Shown here: positions 17,901 to 25,837 of the stretch, piece by piece
Layout: each line of letters opens with the position of its first letter
How positions within the stretch are numbered: the first letter of the stretch is position 1
From: Gemmatimonadales bacterium
GTDB taxonomy: Bacteria; Krumholzibacteriota; Krumholzibacteriia; LZORAL124-64-63
Assembly: GCA_019038745.1 (NCBI GenBank)
Contig: JAHOYV010000048.1
Location: forward strand, 1-44,286
Direction of reading: 5' to 3'
Length of the DNA: 44,286 bases
Notes under the pieces: generated by a model
What the model was told of the DNA's origin: nothing
The model's input: only the letters and a program-made list of their open reading frames with translations
Database searches by the model: none
Program-made: the position numbers and the translations under genes

Positions 17901-18791
17901 GCCTGGCGGCCGAAGATGGATATTTGGTCGGTTCAGGCTGACCCCTCACAAATAGATCAGATCCTGACCAACTTGTGTATCAACGCCCGGGATGCAATCG
18001 CTGGAGTGGGCAAAATCACCATAGAAACGGGCAACGTCACCTTCGATGAGAATTACTGTGACGACCATGTGGGGTTCGTCACCGGTGAGTTCGTGCAGTT
18101 GGTCGTCAGTGATAATGGTAGCGGCATGGACAAGGAGATCTTGGATAAACTCTTTGAGCCGTTTTACACCACAAAAAAACCGGGCGAAGGCACCGGCCTG
18201 GGTTTGGCTACGGTCTATGGTATCGTCAAGCAAAACAGGGGATTCATCAACGCATACAGTGAGCCGGGCAAGGGGACATCCTTCAAGGTCTACTTGCCCC
18301 GAGTTTTGGCCGAGCCGGATCTGGAGGCAAAGGAAGACCCAGCCGCGTCGGCCGCTCGTGGTAACGAGACCGTCCTGCTTGTAGAGGACGAGCCTGCGAT
18401 CTTGAATCTGACACAGAGGTTGCTTGAAGGCCGAGGGTACTCCGTTTTGGCAGCATCCTCCCCGGTCGAGGCTCTCAATTTGGCTGATAACCACACTGGA
18501 GATATCCATCTGTTATTGACCGATGTGATAATGCCCGAGATGAGTGGTAAGGACCTTGCCAATAACCTCAGATCCTTTTTCCCGAACCTCAAGAATTTAT
18601 TTATGTCCGGGTACACCGCCAACGTGATCGCCCATCATGGAGTTCTGGATGAAGGCGTTGTGTTTATCCAGAAACCATTCACGAGCAACGAACTGGCAGC
18701 CAAGGTGCAGGAGTCGTTGAATGGTGGGTTAAAAGTTGGGTGCTTATTGGACGGAAGGTATAGTGGTAACAACGACGATACTCGTCAGTAA
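14910..18791 (+). CDS. Hybrid sensor histidine kinase with PhnD-like periplasmic domain (paralogue 2)
   Basis: A 1293-residue paralogue of the kinase at 10726, similar from the PhnD-like domain (IAVRSHRGVEAGIQKWGATA ... FVITNPTAYTELN) through the first PAS domain and again from the last PAS to the receiver. Its middle differs: a PAS with KSYADFLHPDWKP plus PAC-like segment, then a GAF-like module (ERVKELGCMYGVAEAISKLE ... LGEAVER, about residues 645-770). HisKA H913 ([11 protein letters not shown]), HATPase ([13 protein letters not shown]) and receiver D1205 (LLTDVIMPEMSG) are intact. A 25-residue Gly/Asn-rich tail follows the receiver. ATG 14910 has AGGGGAG 9-10 bases upstream. Signal sensed and output partner unknown; the different middle suggests that the duplicated sensor feeds two different internal signal sets. 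Confidence 0.92.
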   Translation: MNSRFPASVFHSPFQGKSTIALIIVLAIFLIPGVVNSTVPPENPPQGEPVRIAVRSHRGVEAGIQKWGATADALSRAIPGHTFEILPMVDFDEMRTAVGNGTIDFVITNPTAYTELNVEFRVSRMVTLINLRAGIGSPEYGGVVFTRADKEDIGNLRDIAGHSIMGVHPESFGGWWMVLRELKDLGIDPLSDCSEVLFSPDGKQDTVVREVMNGAVDIGTVRSGVIEGLIQRGELTAGALKILSPHDDKFLLMHSTRHYPDWPFAKLQQTPDALARQVGIALLSLTPDDPAAVAGNYVGWTTPLSYGLVHDLMRELRVGPYEEYGQVTLGQALRQHWTKVLTAVIAVLGLILIIAFIIPLNRRLQRAQSEILRHKDHLEHQVYERTKDLHLSRKLYHSVVEDMPVLICRFLPGGEISYVNQAYGEYFAKTPEELIGRPFQSLIPENEREAVMLRISALTVQSPLQSHDHQSIAPDGKIRWHRWINRGLFDDRGNVVSYQSFGEDITERKQAEEAHRVSEEKFRALYDNAPLSYQSLDDDGCFTDVNPAWLKTLGYARDEVIGKSYADFLHPDWKPRFEKNFPEFKRRGYVHDVQFKIRHQDGHYLDISFEGCIGYLPDGSFRQTYCVFQDITESKKIEQEREEQLHITSERVKELGCMYGVAEAISKLENLDQMFTDVVGLVPLGMQFPEITCCRIRLGEKEFNSQPFEDTEWRLSSDIVCRDEPHASIEAFLLEERPEQDFGPFLKEERELINGVARALGEAVERYSTELARQLLALAIEQASESVVIADLEGKIQYANPAFERVTGYSVAEAIGQSSRILKSGEHDDAFYKGIWEKISRGEIWSGRITNKKKDGSFFTEESTISPVFDPSGSAVNYVAVKRDVTEEIKLEEQFRQAQKMESVGQLAGGVAHDFNNMLGVILGHAEIILNQMDPSHPLHEDLTGINVAAQRSAELTRQLLGFARKQTIAPRVLDLNEAVEGTQKMLKRLIGEDIDLAWRPKMDIWSVQADPSQIDQILTNLCINARDAIAGVGKITIETGNVTFDENYCDDHVGFVTGEFVQLVVSDNGSGMDKEILDKLFEPFYTTKKPGEGTGLGLATVYGIVKQNRGFINAYSEPGKGTSFKVYLPRVLAEPDLEAKEDPAASAARGNETVLLVEDEPAILNLTQRLLEGRGYSVLAASSPVEALNLADNHTGDIHLLLTDVIMPEMSGKDLANNLRSFFPNLKNLFMSGYTANVIAHHGVLDEGVVFIQKPFTSNELAAKVQESLNGGLKVGCLLDGRYSGNNDDTRQ

Positions 18792-18829
18792 GCGCCGTGG
18801 TAACTGATCCGTATACCCGATGGCGTAGT

Positions 18830-18855
18830 AGGGTGAGTCCGTGAGGCCTCACCCT
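18830..18855 (+). terminator. Weak hairpin after the second hybrid kinase
   Basis: AGGGTGAG (18830-18837) pairs with CTCACCCT (18848-18855) over 8 bp around a 10-base loop, 40 bases after the kinase stop. There is no T-run, so termination here is uncertain. Confidence 0.35.
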
Positions 18856-18976
18856 GCCCGATTGATTCAAAAAATTACAAATCAAATCTCAAGTGTGATA
18901 TGTTCCCCTGAGGGTCGAGGCAATGCACCCTGGCGAACAGGAATTCGACCCGTTGGTTTTTCCGGGGGGGTTGACC

Positions 18977-21613
18977 ATGAACTGTTCCTCAACGCATCGA
19001 GGGCGGTTCATCCGTCCTGTTTTGGTAGCCTTGGTTATTGTCGCGAGCCTGGCCCCGGTCCCACCCGTGCAGGCGGACGACGTAAACCTGGTACTTTCCG
19101 ATAGGTCCGGTTGGTCCTATCCGGTCGTACCCAACTTCTATGGTACTTCAACTACTTTTTCGTGCATTCTGTCGTCCATTCTTCCAACCTACAACATGTA
19201 CTGGAACGCCCATGGTGAGAACACCGGGTCCGATCCGACATCCGGCGGCTTCGATGTTACCTATTATGTGGACGGGTCGATGAGGGCGATGGCTTATGCA
19301 CCGGCCACCAGCGGTCATTTTTATGTGCTCAACGAGGGGCCGGGAAGCTACATGGATGCTGGGCGCCACACGGTGCACTGTTACGTGGATGCTTTCAACG
19401 GAATCGCCGAAACGGACGAAACGGATAATTTCTGGGGCCGGCAGTTCACGGGTCTGGCCCCCCTGCTTCCGTCCGATCACACAACCTGGCAGCACCCTGC
19501 TCCGCCGCCGCGAACCGGAGGTTGGGAGTACATCACCGACGGGTCAACGCCCAAGGACAATTTCACCGGGTACCTGGCATACACCGGAATGGGAGCGGGT
19601 CAGGCCCTTGTGATGGGCCCTTTGGATGCATCCGACAATTACGATCTGCGCCTGTTCCTGAATGAAGACAACAGTGCCATCGCCGAATTCGAAACGCCCC
19701 TTGAGATTTCCAACCGGGCTGCCGGTCTTCTGGATGTGGTGTTCATTTTCGGTCATACATACACGATGTACCAGGCAGCAGTTTTGAATATGAATGGTGG
19801 CGACGGAGATTATATAACGTTCCGGGAATTGTCTTATTATTGTGAACCCGACATAGTTTCCTCGGTGTACCTGTATCCTAACTTGTACCTGTTTTCCCAC
19901 TACTTCGCGATGCCTCCCGAGTTCCAGGGTTGGGTCAGGGTGACGGTCCAGACTGACCCGGGGGAAATCCTGCATGTGGTCCGCTTCCAGCCGGGTGGGT
20001 CGGCCTACGCGACTCTGGACGATGCGGACGCCGCCACGACGGTGGATGTCGATGGTACTGCGACCCTGGCCTGGGAAGTGTCCGGTAATGAAACTCAATT
20101 CTTGGCTGTGTACCGTAACCCCCAGGAAGCGGGAGAAGCCACACTTCCCTACACTCTCCTGTTGGAGGAAGTGGATTCTGCCGCCGACCTGAAGCCTGCC
20201 GGTGAAGACTGGTGGTCGCCGATGGTCCCGACGCCTGTCCACCATACAAGTGATCCAGTGGCGTTGCCGTCATTCCTGCCGGGAAACGTACCGTCGACTT
20301 ATCATAACTTTCAGTTCCGCAACGACGGCTTCACGGGCACACCCCTGATTACGAACCGCAAATATTTGGACGGCGTCGGCATGATTCCGATTCTCTACTT
20401 GAGCGGGGTCGACGCCCAGACCACCCGTTCCTATCATGGCAGTTCAGTCCATACGGTACGCGGTGGGCGACACACCGTCGGCGTTGTTTACGATTTATAC
20501 GATAACGCCCCCGAGCTTCACGAGGACAACAACACCTACGCCGAGCAGTTCATCTGGTCGCCACTGGATCTAACCTACGGCGTACCCGTTACGCGGTCCG
20601 CTCCGCCTTCACTCCTGGCCACTACGGAGCTTATCCCCGATGGGGTGACTATTTATCCCAACTGTGACGGCTTGCGCATTCCCGAAGTCAACCTCGGTAT
20701 TCAACTCAATGGATGGTGGCGCGGCGTATCGGCAATGCCGTCGGGGGGGGACAATGCGGATCTTGATTTGCACGATCCGAGCTCCGGACCCAAGAATGGG
20801 TTCGCCGTGCCCCTTGCCACTTCCGACGAAAAAATCGGTCACCTTGATTACGTCCTGGTCAATTTCCACCAGAGCAGCAGTTCCGATTATGACATTGCGC
20901 TGATCAAGGGTGGGGTGTGTTCCCAGGACGTAGTTGTGGAAGCGGTTTCGTCCTTGCGGTTGGGCATTTACGGAGGCCCAAACTTCGGCCCCTATTCCCT
21001 GCCGCCGGACCACGGCCTGGACGTGATGGATATTTGCCTGGAAGCTGGTCAATACGCTCTTCGCGTGGACAACTTGTCCGGGTACGGGCGCCTCGGTTTC
21101 GCCATGCATGACGCATCCGAGGGGTTCGTCTCTTGCGGAGATGGGCTTGTACTCAACGGTTTGTCCGAAGCGGAGGAGGCCGGTGATCCGGCATATTTTA
21201 CTGTGAGATTCAAGGACCCGGGCTGTTATGGTCTGGCGATCTGGAAACTGGATTCGGCCGACCTTCCCCTGGATATTTCGTATCGGCTGCAGATCATTCC
21301 TGACGTCAGTAATGTGCTGGAATTGCCGGCGGTAACCTCGACCGGCTTGACTGAAGTATTCCCGAATCCCTTCAACCCGCGGGTCAACCTGGTCTACGAA
21401 GTACTTGGGAAGCAAACTGTCCAAATCGCCATTTTCGATTTGAAAGGACGTTGCGTGCGCACGCTTCGGGATGGGGTGCAGGAAGCGGGGCGCCACGAGA
21501 TCGTCTGGGATGGGACAGACAATCAGGGCCAGAGCCTGGCCAGTGGAGTCTACCTTGCAAAGATGGTGTCCCGGGAAGGCCAATCGCTGAAGCGGCTTAC
21601 GCTGGTTCGGTAG
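18977..21613 (+). CDS. Large secreted protein with CARDB-like domains and FlgD-like C-terminal sorting domain
   Basis: About 878 residues. A signal peptide (PVLVALVIVASLAPVPPVQA) is followed by beta-rich extracellular sequence. Two segments (about 117-160 and 488-527) carry the 'GRHTV...D..N.I.E.DE.DN' pattern of CARDB adhesion-type domains. The last ~90 residues form a FlgD-like Ig module (VFPNPFNPRVNLVYEV ... GRCVRTL ... WDGTDNQGQ ... SGVYLAKM ... LTLVR), the tail seen on type IX-like or otherwise exported proteins of FCB-type bacteria. ATG 18977 follows GGGGGG by 6 bases and places the signal peptide near the start; ATG 18923, 18 codons upstream in frame, is an alternative. Function: surface or secreted structural/adhesive protein; substrate unknown. 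Confidence 0.85.
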   Translation: MNCSSTHRGRFIRPVLVALVIVASLAPVPPVQADDVNLVLSDRSGWSYPVVPNFYGTSTTFSCILSSILPTYNMYWNAHGENTGSDPTSGGFDVTYYVDGSMRAMAYAPATSGHFYVLNEGPGSYMDAGRHTVHCYVDAFNGIAETDETDNFWGRQFTGLAPLLPSDHTTWQHPAPPPRTGGWEYITDGSTPKDNFTGYLAYTGMGAGQALVMGPLDASDNYDLRLFLNEDNSAIAEFETPLEISNRAAGLLDVVFIFGHTYTMYQAAVLNMNGGDGDYITFRELSYYCEPDIVSSVYLYPNLYLFSHYFAMPPEFQGWVRVTVQTDPGEILHVVRFQPGGSAYATLDDADAATTVDVDGTATLAWEVSGNETQFLAVYRNPQEAGEATLPYTLLLEEVDSAADLKPAGEDWWSPMVPTPVHHTSDPVALPSFLPGNVPSTYHNFQFRNDGFTGTPLITNRKYLDGVGMIPILYLSGVDAQTTRSYHGSSVHTVRGGRHTVGVVYDLYDNAPELHEDNNTYAEQFIWSPLDLTYGVPVTRSAPPSLLATTELIPDGVTIYPNCDGLRIPEVNLGIQLNGWWRGVSAMPSGGDNADLDLHDPSSGPKNGFAVPLATSDEKIGHLDYVLVNFHQSSSSDYDIALIKGGVCSQDVVVEAVSSLRLGIYGGPNFGPYSLPPDHGLDVMDICLEAGQYALRVDNLSGYGRLGFAMHDASEGFVSCGDGLVLNGLSEAEEAGDPAYFTVRFKDPGCYGLAIWKLDSADLPLDISYRLQIIPDVSNVLELPAVTSTGLTEVFPNPFNPRVNLVYEVLGKQTVQIAIFDLKGRCVRTLRDGVQEAGRHEIVWDGTDNQGQSLASGVYLAKMVSREGQSLKRLTLVR

Positions 21614-21620
21614 CAGAATG

Positions 21621-21655
21621 GGTGGCGATCTTGTTTCCTGGGCAGGATCGCCACC
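21621..21655 (+). terminator. Hairpin after the large secreted protein gene
   Basis: GGTGGCGATC (21621-21630) pairs perfectly with GATCGCCACC (21646-21655), loop 15 bases, starting 8 bases after the stop. No T-run follows on either strand, so it may be a weak terminator or an mRNA 3'-end hairpin. Confidence 0.5.
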
Positions 21656-21698
21656 GCTTGCATGGAATCTGAACCGATCAATGTCTATTCGCCCAGTT

Positions 21699-22405
21699 TC
21701 ACCCTCCGTCCCAACCGACGATCCGGGCCATCATCCACAGGTGTCGGTCTCATCCGGATAATATTCGCCGTCCGGGTCGTAGCTTTCGATGTCGGCGAAA
21801 TCAAAAAGTACCTTGTCGTTCGCGGCGCAATAGTTTCGGATGCGGTTGTTGCTGCGGTACAGAACTCCGTCCGTCCCCGTACCGTCCAGATGGCCGGTCA
21901 TGTAGACGAAAACCATGTCTGGGAAATCCAACTCCAGCTGGTTCATCGCCTCGAGGTATATGTCGATACCTTCGTCGGTATTGTCCTAGCAACCGCCACA
22001 CCAGGACCACATCACCACGTTGTAATCGTCGGCATTGTCGGCCAGGAAAGCCCGTGTGATCTCCTCCCAACCTAGAGATCCATTGTGACCCAGGTCGGCC
22101 GAGCGTTCTTGGATGTGGGGTGGATCATACTTGGCGTTTTCGGATTGGACCATACCCAGCCCGGTCATCAGCTGGCTGCCGTGGGAGGTGTGACCGTAGA
22201 AAATGTTGAGATCAGCTGCCGCCGAGACGAGGAAATCGTCCGGGATCGTCAGGAATTCGGCGGTGGAGGAATGATCCGCCAGGATGCCGTCGGAATCCAC
22301 CACGGGGGGCACCGTTGTGTTCGGCTGGTCCGACGAATCGCTGCAGGAAATCAGTGCAAAACAGCAAGTGGCCAAAATGGCCGACAGATTCCAGGGCTTT
22401 CTCAT
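21699..22405 (-). pseudogene. Lipoprotein pseudogene: in-frame TAG and 3' frame break
   Basis: From ATG 22405 a lipoprotein signal (LSAILATCCFALISC, C21) and a conserved-looking domain (IFYGHTSHGSQLMTGL, VVMWSWCGGC) run to a TAG at 21988-21986. The same frame continues immediately with good coding sequence (DNTDEGIDIYLEAMNQLEL, FVYMTGHLDGTG, KVLFDFADIESYDPDGEYY) to a TGA at 21733-21731. One base out of frame, the end WMMARIVGWDGG-stop (to 21699) looks like the family's true C terminus, as I recall such proteins ending in FWWMMAR.aGWDG. So the gene appears to have lost a 3' segment with a frameshift and gained a nonsense codon. The family is an uncharacterised secreted protein; no function is assigned. 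Sequencing error could account for part of the damage. Confidence 0.75.
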
Positions 22406-22705
22406 AAATCCTCCAGATTGAATCCGGCCTTCAGCCGTCCTTGTTGCTCCTGAATAACAGCATAATAGTAGGTGGAGATCCAGCCGTCGTAAGCCTGTGC
22501 CGAACCACCAAAAACGCCGCCCCCAGCAACGTTATGGTTTCGGGACCCGTATTCCACAAAACGGTTACGCGAAAATATAACTGGCCCAAATTATCCCTTA
22601 TCCGGCTGGAGAGGCAACCTCATACTTACAAGAAGGGACGGCAGGCCGCCAAAAAGGTGGTAGAATGATCGCGCCCTAGCCCTTTCACAAATCCTGGAGA
22701 CTCTG
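22406..22705. other. Intergenic region between divergent units
   Basis: About 300 bases between the lipoprotein pseudogene and the NtrY-like kinase. I see no gene with a ribosome-binding site, no clear promoter pair and no repeat; TAGAAT at 22662-22667 could be a -10 but has no matching -35. Confidence 0.5.
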
Positions 22706-24193
22706 GTGCAAAGACGGCTTTTTTTTCTCTTCATGATGTTGTCCCTGATTCCGGCGGCGGCCATTCTTGCGGTTAACTGGCAAATCAGCCAGCAGCACCT
22801 CGGCTTCCTGGACAGCCCGGGTCTGCGCGAGTCTCTGGAAAGTTCACTTGATCTGGCCCGGGGGGAGCTGAAACGGCAGAGGGATCTGACATCGGATGAG
22901 ATGGACCATCTGGTTGATGTTTGGCCCGGAGTTAATAATCCCCTGCCGATTCCAAACCGGCCCGCCGTTCTGGTTCTGATCCAGAACAACCGGATCCTCC
23001 AGAGCGTCGGGGATTTTGATTCCTCTATGGAGCGGTCCATTCTGGACCTGGTTGAGAGTCAGCACCGTACTCCGATGCGAATCGAGGGACAACAACAGGA
23101 CTGGATGGCTGTTGCCGTGGACCTCGCCCACAGTCAGCTCGTACTTGCTCGCCCGCTTGATCCGCAGCTGACCCACCGCCTGGACACAATCAGCCAGGGC
23201 AGCGCCAGGATCCGCCAGATGCGCCTGTACTACGGCGCCCTGCTGCGCGGCCGCACCCTCGCCACATTGTCGGGGTTGGGGCTGGCCGTGTTGATCCTCT
23301 CGTTGCTGCTTTCCCGTTATCTGGCCCGACGCATTGCAGGCCCCATCAGTGCCCTGGCTACGGCCACGCGGAAAGTGGCCGAAGGCAACCTGGATTACCG
23401 AGTCGACGTAGAGGCACCGGACGAGATGGGCCAGCTCGTCAGGGCATTCAACCGGATGACCGATGATCTGCGCACCGGCAAAGAAGACTTGATCCAGGCC
23501 GAACGGGTAGCCGCCTGGCGTGGCGTGGCGCGACGACTGGCCCACGAAATCAAGAACCCGCTGACACCCATCACGCTGGCCATGCATCGGATCAGCAAGC
23601 GGGTCGAGGATCCGGCCATTATCGACTCGGTGCAAACGGTCCTTGAGGAGACCGAGAACCTCAAGCGACTGGCCGATGAGTTTTCCCATTACGCCCGGTT
23701 GCCCGCTCCCCAACCCGAATTTGTCGATCTGGGCGAGTTGCTGCGTTCGGTGGTTGAACTTTATGCAGAGGACGATAGGCTGGAAGTGGTTTGGGAATCA
23801 GCAGTTGGTTCCCCCGTTGGATACATTCCCGAATCAGCGCCGGTGCGCGTTGATTCCGGACAGATCCGCCAGGCCTTGGCCAACCTGGTCAAAAACGCGG
23901 TGGCGGCCATCGATGGCGCGGGCCGAATCACGTTGCGGATGGGGAGCGATGGAGACATTGTGATCCTGGAGATCGCCGATTCCGGCCCCGGCCTGCCCGA
24001 TCCGTGTGAACAGGTATTTGAGCCTTATTTCACAACCAAGGCCACAGGCACCGGGCTTGGATTGCCCATCTCGCGCAAGATCGTGGAGGATCACCGTGGC
24101 AGCCTGACGGCAGCCAATCAACCGGGCAATGGTGCAGTCTTCCGCCTGACCCTGCCCCGCAGCAAACAAACGAAAACCGGGGAACAAACGTGA
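22706..24193 (+). CDS. NtrY-like membrane sensor histidine kinase
   Basis: A 495-residue kinase: first membrane helix at residues 4-24 (LFFLFMMLSLIPAAAILAV), a small periplasmic domain, second helix near 185-205 (TLATLSGLGLAVLILSLLL), HAMP domain (RRIAGPISALATATRKVAEGNLDYRVDV), HisKA with H280 (GVARRLAHEIKNPLTPI), and HATPase (LANLVKNAVAAI, DSGPGLPD, ATGTGLGLPISRKIVEDHRG). HEIKNPLTPI is characteristic of the NtrY/NtrB branch that partners sigma-54 regulators. GTG 22706 follows GGAG. The stop overlaps the start of the NtrX-like regulator by 4 bases (GTGA), so the two are translationally coupled and form a two-component pair. The sensed signal is unknown. Confidence 0.9.
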   Translation: MQRRLFFLFMMLSLIPAAAILAVNWQISQQHLGFLDSPGLRESLESSLDLARGELKRQRDLTSDEMDHLVDVWPGVNNPLPIPNRPAVLVLIQNNRILQSVGDFDSSMERSILDLVESQHRTPMRIEGQQQDWMAVAVDLAHSQLVLARPLDPQLTHRLDTISQGSARIRQMRLYYGALLRGRTLATLSGLGLAVLILSLLLSRYLARRIAGPISALATATRKVAEGNLDYRVDVEAPDEMGQLVRAFNRMTDDLRTGKEDLIQAERVAAWRGVARRLAHEIKNPLTPITLAMHRISKRVEDPAIIDSVQTVLEETENLKRLADEFSHYARLPAPQPEFVDLGELLRSVVELYAEDDRLEVVWESAVGSPVGYIPESAPVRVDSGQIRQALANLVKNAVAAIDGAGRITLRMGSDGDIVILEIADSGPGLPDPCEQVFEPYFTTKATGTGLGLPISRKIVEDHRGSLTAANQPGNGAVFRLTLPRSKQTKTGEQT

Positions 24194-25593
24194 GCCCGAC
24201 CAACCGACACATCCTGATCGTCGACGACGAGCCGAACATTCGCAAGTTGCTGTCCGGCGTCCTTGAAGACGAGGGCTACGAGGTGATCACCGCCGCCGAG
24301 GGCGCCGAAGCCCGGGCTGTAATGGCGGGCCGAGCCATAGACCTGATCCTGCTGGACGTTCAGTTGCCGGGCGAGGACGGCCTGGCCCTGCTGCGCCGCT
24401 GGAAAAAGGAAAACGACACACCGCCGGTAGTGATGATGAGCGGTCACGCCACGATCGATATCGCGGTCCAGGCTACGCGGGCCGGCGCGGTGGACTTCAT
24501 CGAGAAACCAATCAGCGTGGAAAGATTGCTGGTTTCGATCGCCAACGGCCTGCGACTGCGGGATCTCAACCGGGAGAACGTTACCCTTCGCGAGACCATG
24601 CGGGAAACCATGCGCGAGGCCGGAATGATCGGCGGTGAGATCATCGGCACCAGTGACGGCATCGCCAGGCTGCGCGAGGAAATCGCCCGCACTGCTCCCA
24701 GTCAGGCCCGCGTTTTGATTACCGGCGATAACGGCACCGGCAAGGAGCTAGTCGCCCGCGCTCTGCATACCGGCAGCGAACGGTGCGACCGCCCCTTTAT
24801 TAAAGTCAACTGTGCGGCCATCCCTTCGGAGCTGTTGGAAAGTGAGTTGTTCGGCCACGAGCGAGGGGCCTTCACCGGAGCCGTTGCCGCCCGTCGAGGC
24901 AAGTTCGAATTGGCCCAAAAAGGCACCCTGCTCCTGGATGAAATCGGGGACATGAACCCCACAACGCAGGCCAAGCTTCTGCGCGTCCTGGAGGAGCAGG
25001 AGATGGAGCGCGTGGGCAGCGAGAGGACCATCCGGCTGGATGTCCGCATCTTCGCCTCGACCAACCAGAATCTGGAGGAGCGAATCGTTGCCGGGGATTT
25101 CCGACAGGACCTGTACCACCGCCTGAAGGTCGTACCAATCCATGTGCCGCCCCTGCGTGACCGCCAAGGCGACGCGGCGTTGCTGGCCCAACATTACCTG
25201 GACCATTTCTGTTCCGCGATGGGTCGTCCAGGGCGCGGATTTAGTGAAGATGCCCGACAAGCGCTGGATGCCTATTCCTGGCCGGGCAACGTGCGGGAGT
25301 TGCGCAATCTGATGGAACGTTTGGTGATCATGAGCGACGAACCGGAAATCGGCAGAATGGACATCATGCCCCTGTTGATCGGGGGTACGGGAATCGCCGG
25401 CTCTGATTCGATTGCCGACAACAGCCGCCTTGTCATGGCCGAAACACTTGCCGACAAATTGACCTTCTTCGAAAAACAGACCATTTCCCAGGTCGTTGAC
25501 CAATGCGAGGGAAATGTGGCAGCAGCGGCCCGCAAGCTGGGCCTGGACCGGGCCAACCTGCATCGCAAACTGAAACGGCTGGGTCTGGATTGA
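24190..25593 (+). CDS. NtrC/NtrX-family sigma-54-dependent response regulator
   Basis: A 467-residue regulator. Receiver domain with phospho-acceptor D56 (LILLDVQLPGEDG); AAA+ domain with Walker A GDNGTGKE (about 179-186), the sigma-54 contact motif GAFTGA at 226-231, and Walker B LLLDEIGDM; C-terminal Fis-type helix-turn-helix (GNVAAAARKLGLDRANLHRKLKRLGLD). An intact GAFTGA means it should activate sigma-54 promoters. GTG 24190 overlaps the kinase stop by 4 bases. The following intergenic region has a sequence that fits a sigma-54 promoter, with repeated CACAACAAC motifs upstream that could be its binding sites; that link is inferred. Confidence 0.93.
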   Translation: MSPTNRHILIVDDEPNIRKLLSGVLEDEGYEVITAAEGAEARAVMAGRAIDLILLDVQLPGEDGLALLRRWKKENDTPPVVMMSGHATIDIAVQATRAGAVDFIEKPISVERLLVSIANGLRLRDLNRENVTLRETMRETMREAGMIGGEIIGTSDGIARLREEIARTAPSQARVLITGDNGTGKELVARALHTGSERCDRPFIKVNCAAIPSELLESELFGHERGAFTGAVAARRGKFELAQKGTLLLDEIGDMNPTTQAKLLRVLEEQEMERVGSERTIRLDVRIFASTNQNLEERIVAGDFRQDLYHRLKVVPIHVPPLRDRQGDAALLAQHYLDHFCSAMGRPGRGFSEDARQALDAYSWPGNVRELRNLMERLVIMSDEPEIGRMDIMPLLIGGTGIAGSDSIADNSRLVMAETLADKLTFFEKQTISQVVDQCEGNVAAAARKLGLDRANLHRKLKRLGLD

Positions 25594-25626
25594 AAGATGG
25601 AATTTCGTTATTTAACGTGTCGCTCG

Positions 25627-25716
25627 CACAACAACGGTAGTCTGAAGTTCATGTCAGAAGAAGCTTTTCAGCGGCCAAAACATTGGCTGGGTCAACAAAG
25701 CGCGCCACACAACAAC
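25627..25716 (+). repeat. Two direct CACAACAAC repeats upstream of the sigma-54-like promoter
   Basis: CACAACAAC occurs at 25627-25635 and 25708-25716, 81 bases apart, each preceded by a CG-rich block. They lie about 50-140 bases upstream of the -24/-12 element, the usual distance for enhancer-type activator sites. A second pair of CATGTCAG copies (25650-25657, 25749-25756) lies in the same region. Role inferred. Confidence 0.3.
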
Positions 25717-25761
25717 CTGTCGGGTAATGGTTTACAAAATTCCGCGCCCATGTCAGTGATA

Positions 25762-25777
25762 CGGTACAGCACTTGCC
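25762..25777 (+). promoter_or_regulatory. Candidate sigma-54 (-24/-12) promoter
   Basis: CGGTACAGCACTTGCC has the essential GG (25763-25764) and GC (25775-25776) separated by exactly 10 bases, plus AC and TTGC at the expected places of TGGCAC-N5-TTGC. It would start transcription near 25788, giving a leader of about 50 nt before ATG 25838. The adjacent GAFTGA-type regulator supports it. Confidence 0.55.
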
Positions 25778-25837
25778 GTTAGGGAACCTGAAACTATGAA
25801 TGTTCCCCGATCGTTGTCAACGGGATGGAGCTTGATC

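Noticed and set aside
21986..21988. TAG as pyrrolysine
   Set aside because: A second, independent lesion at the 3' end and the lack of any Pyl genes in the window favour a pseudogene.
25597..25782. 61-codon ORF after the NtrX-like regulator
   Set aside because: No Shine-Dalgarno, odd composition, and it covers the likely promoter and activator sites.
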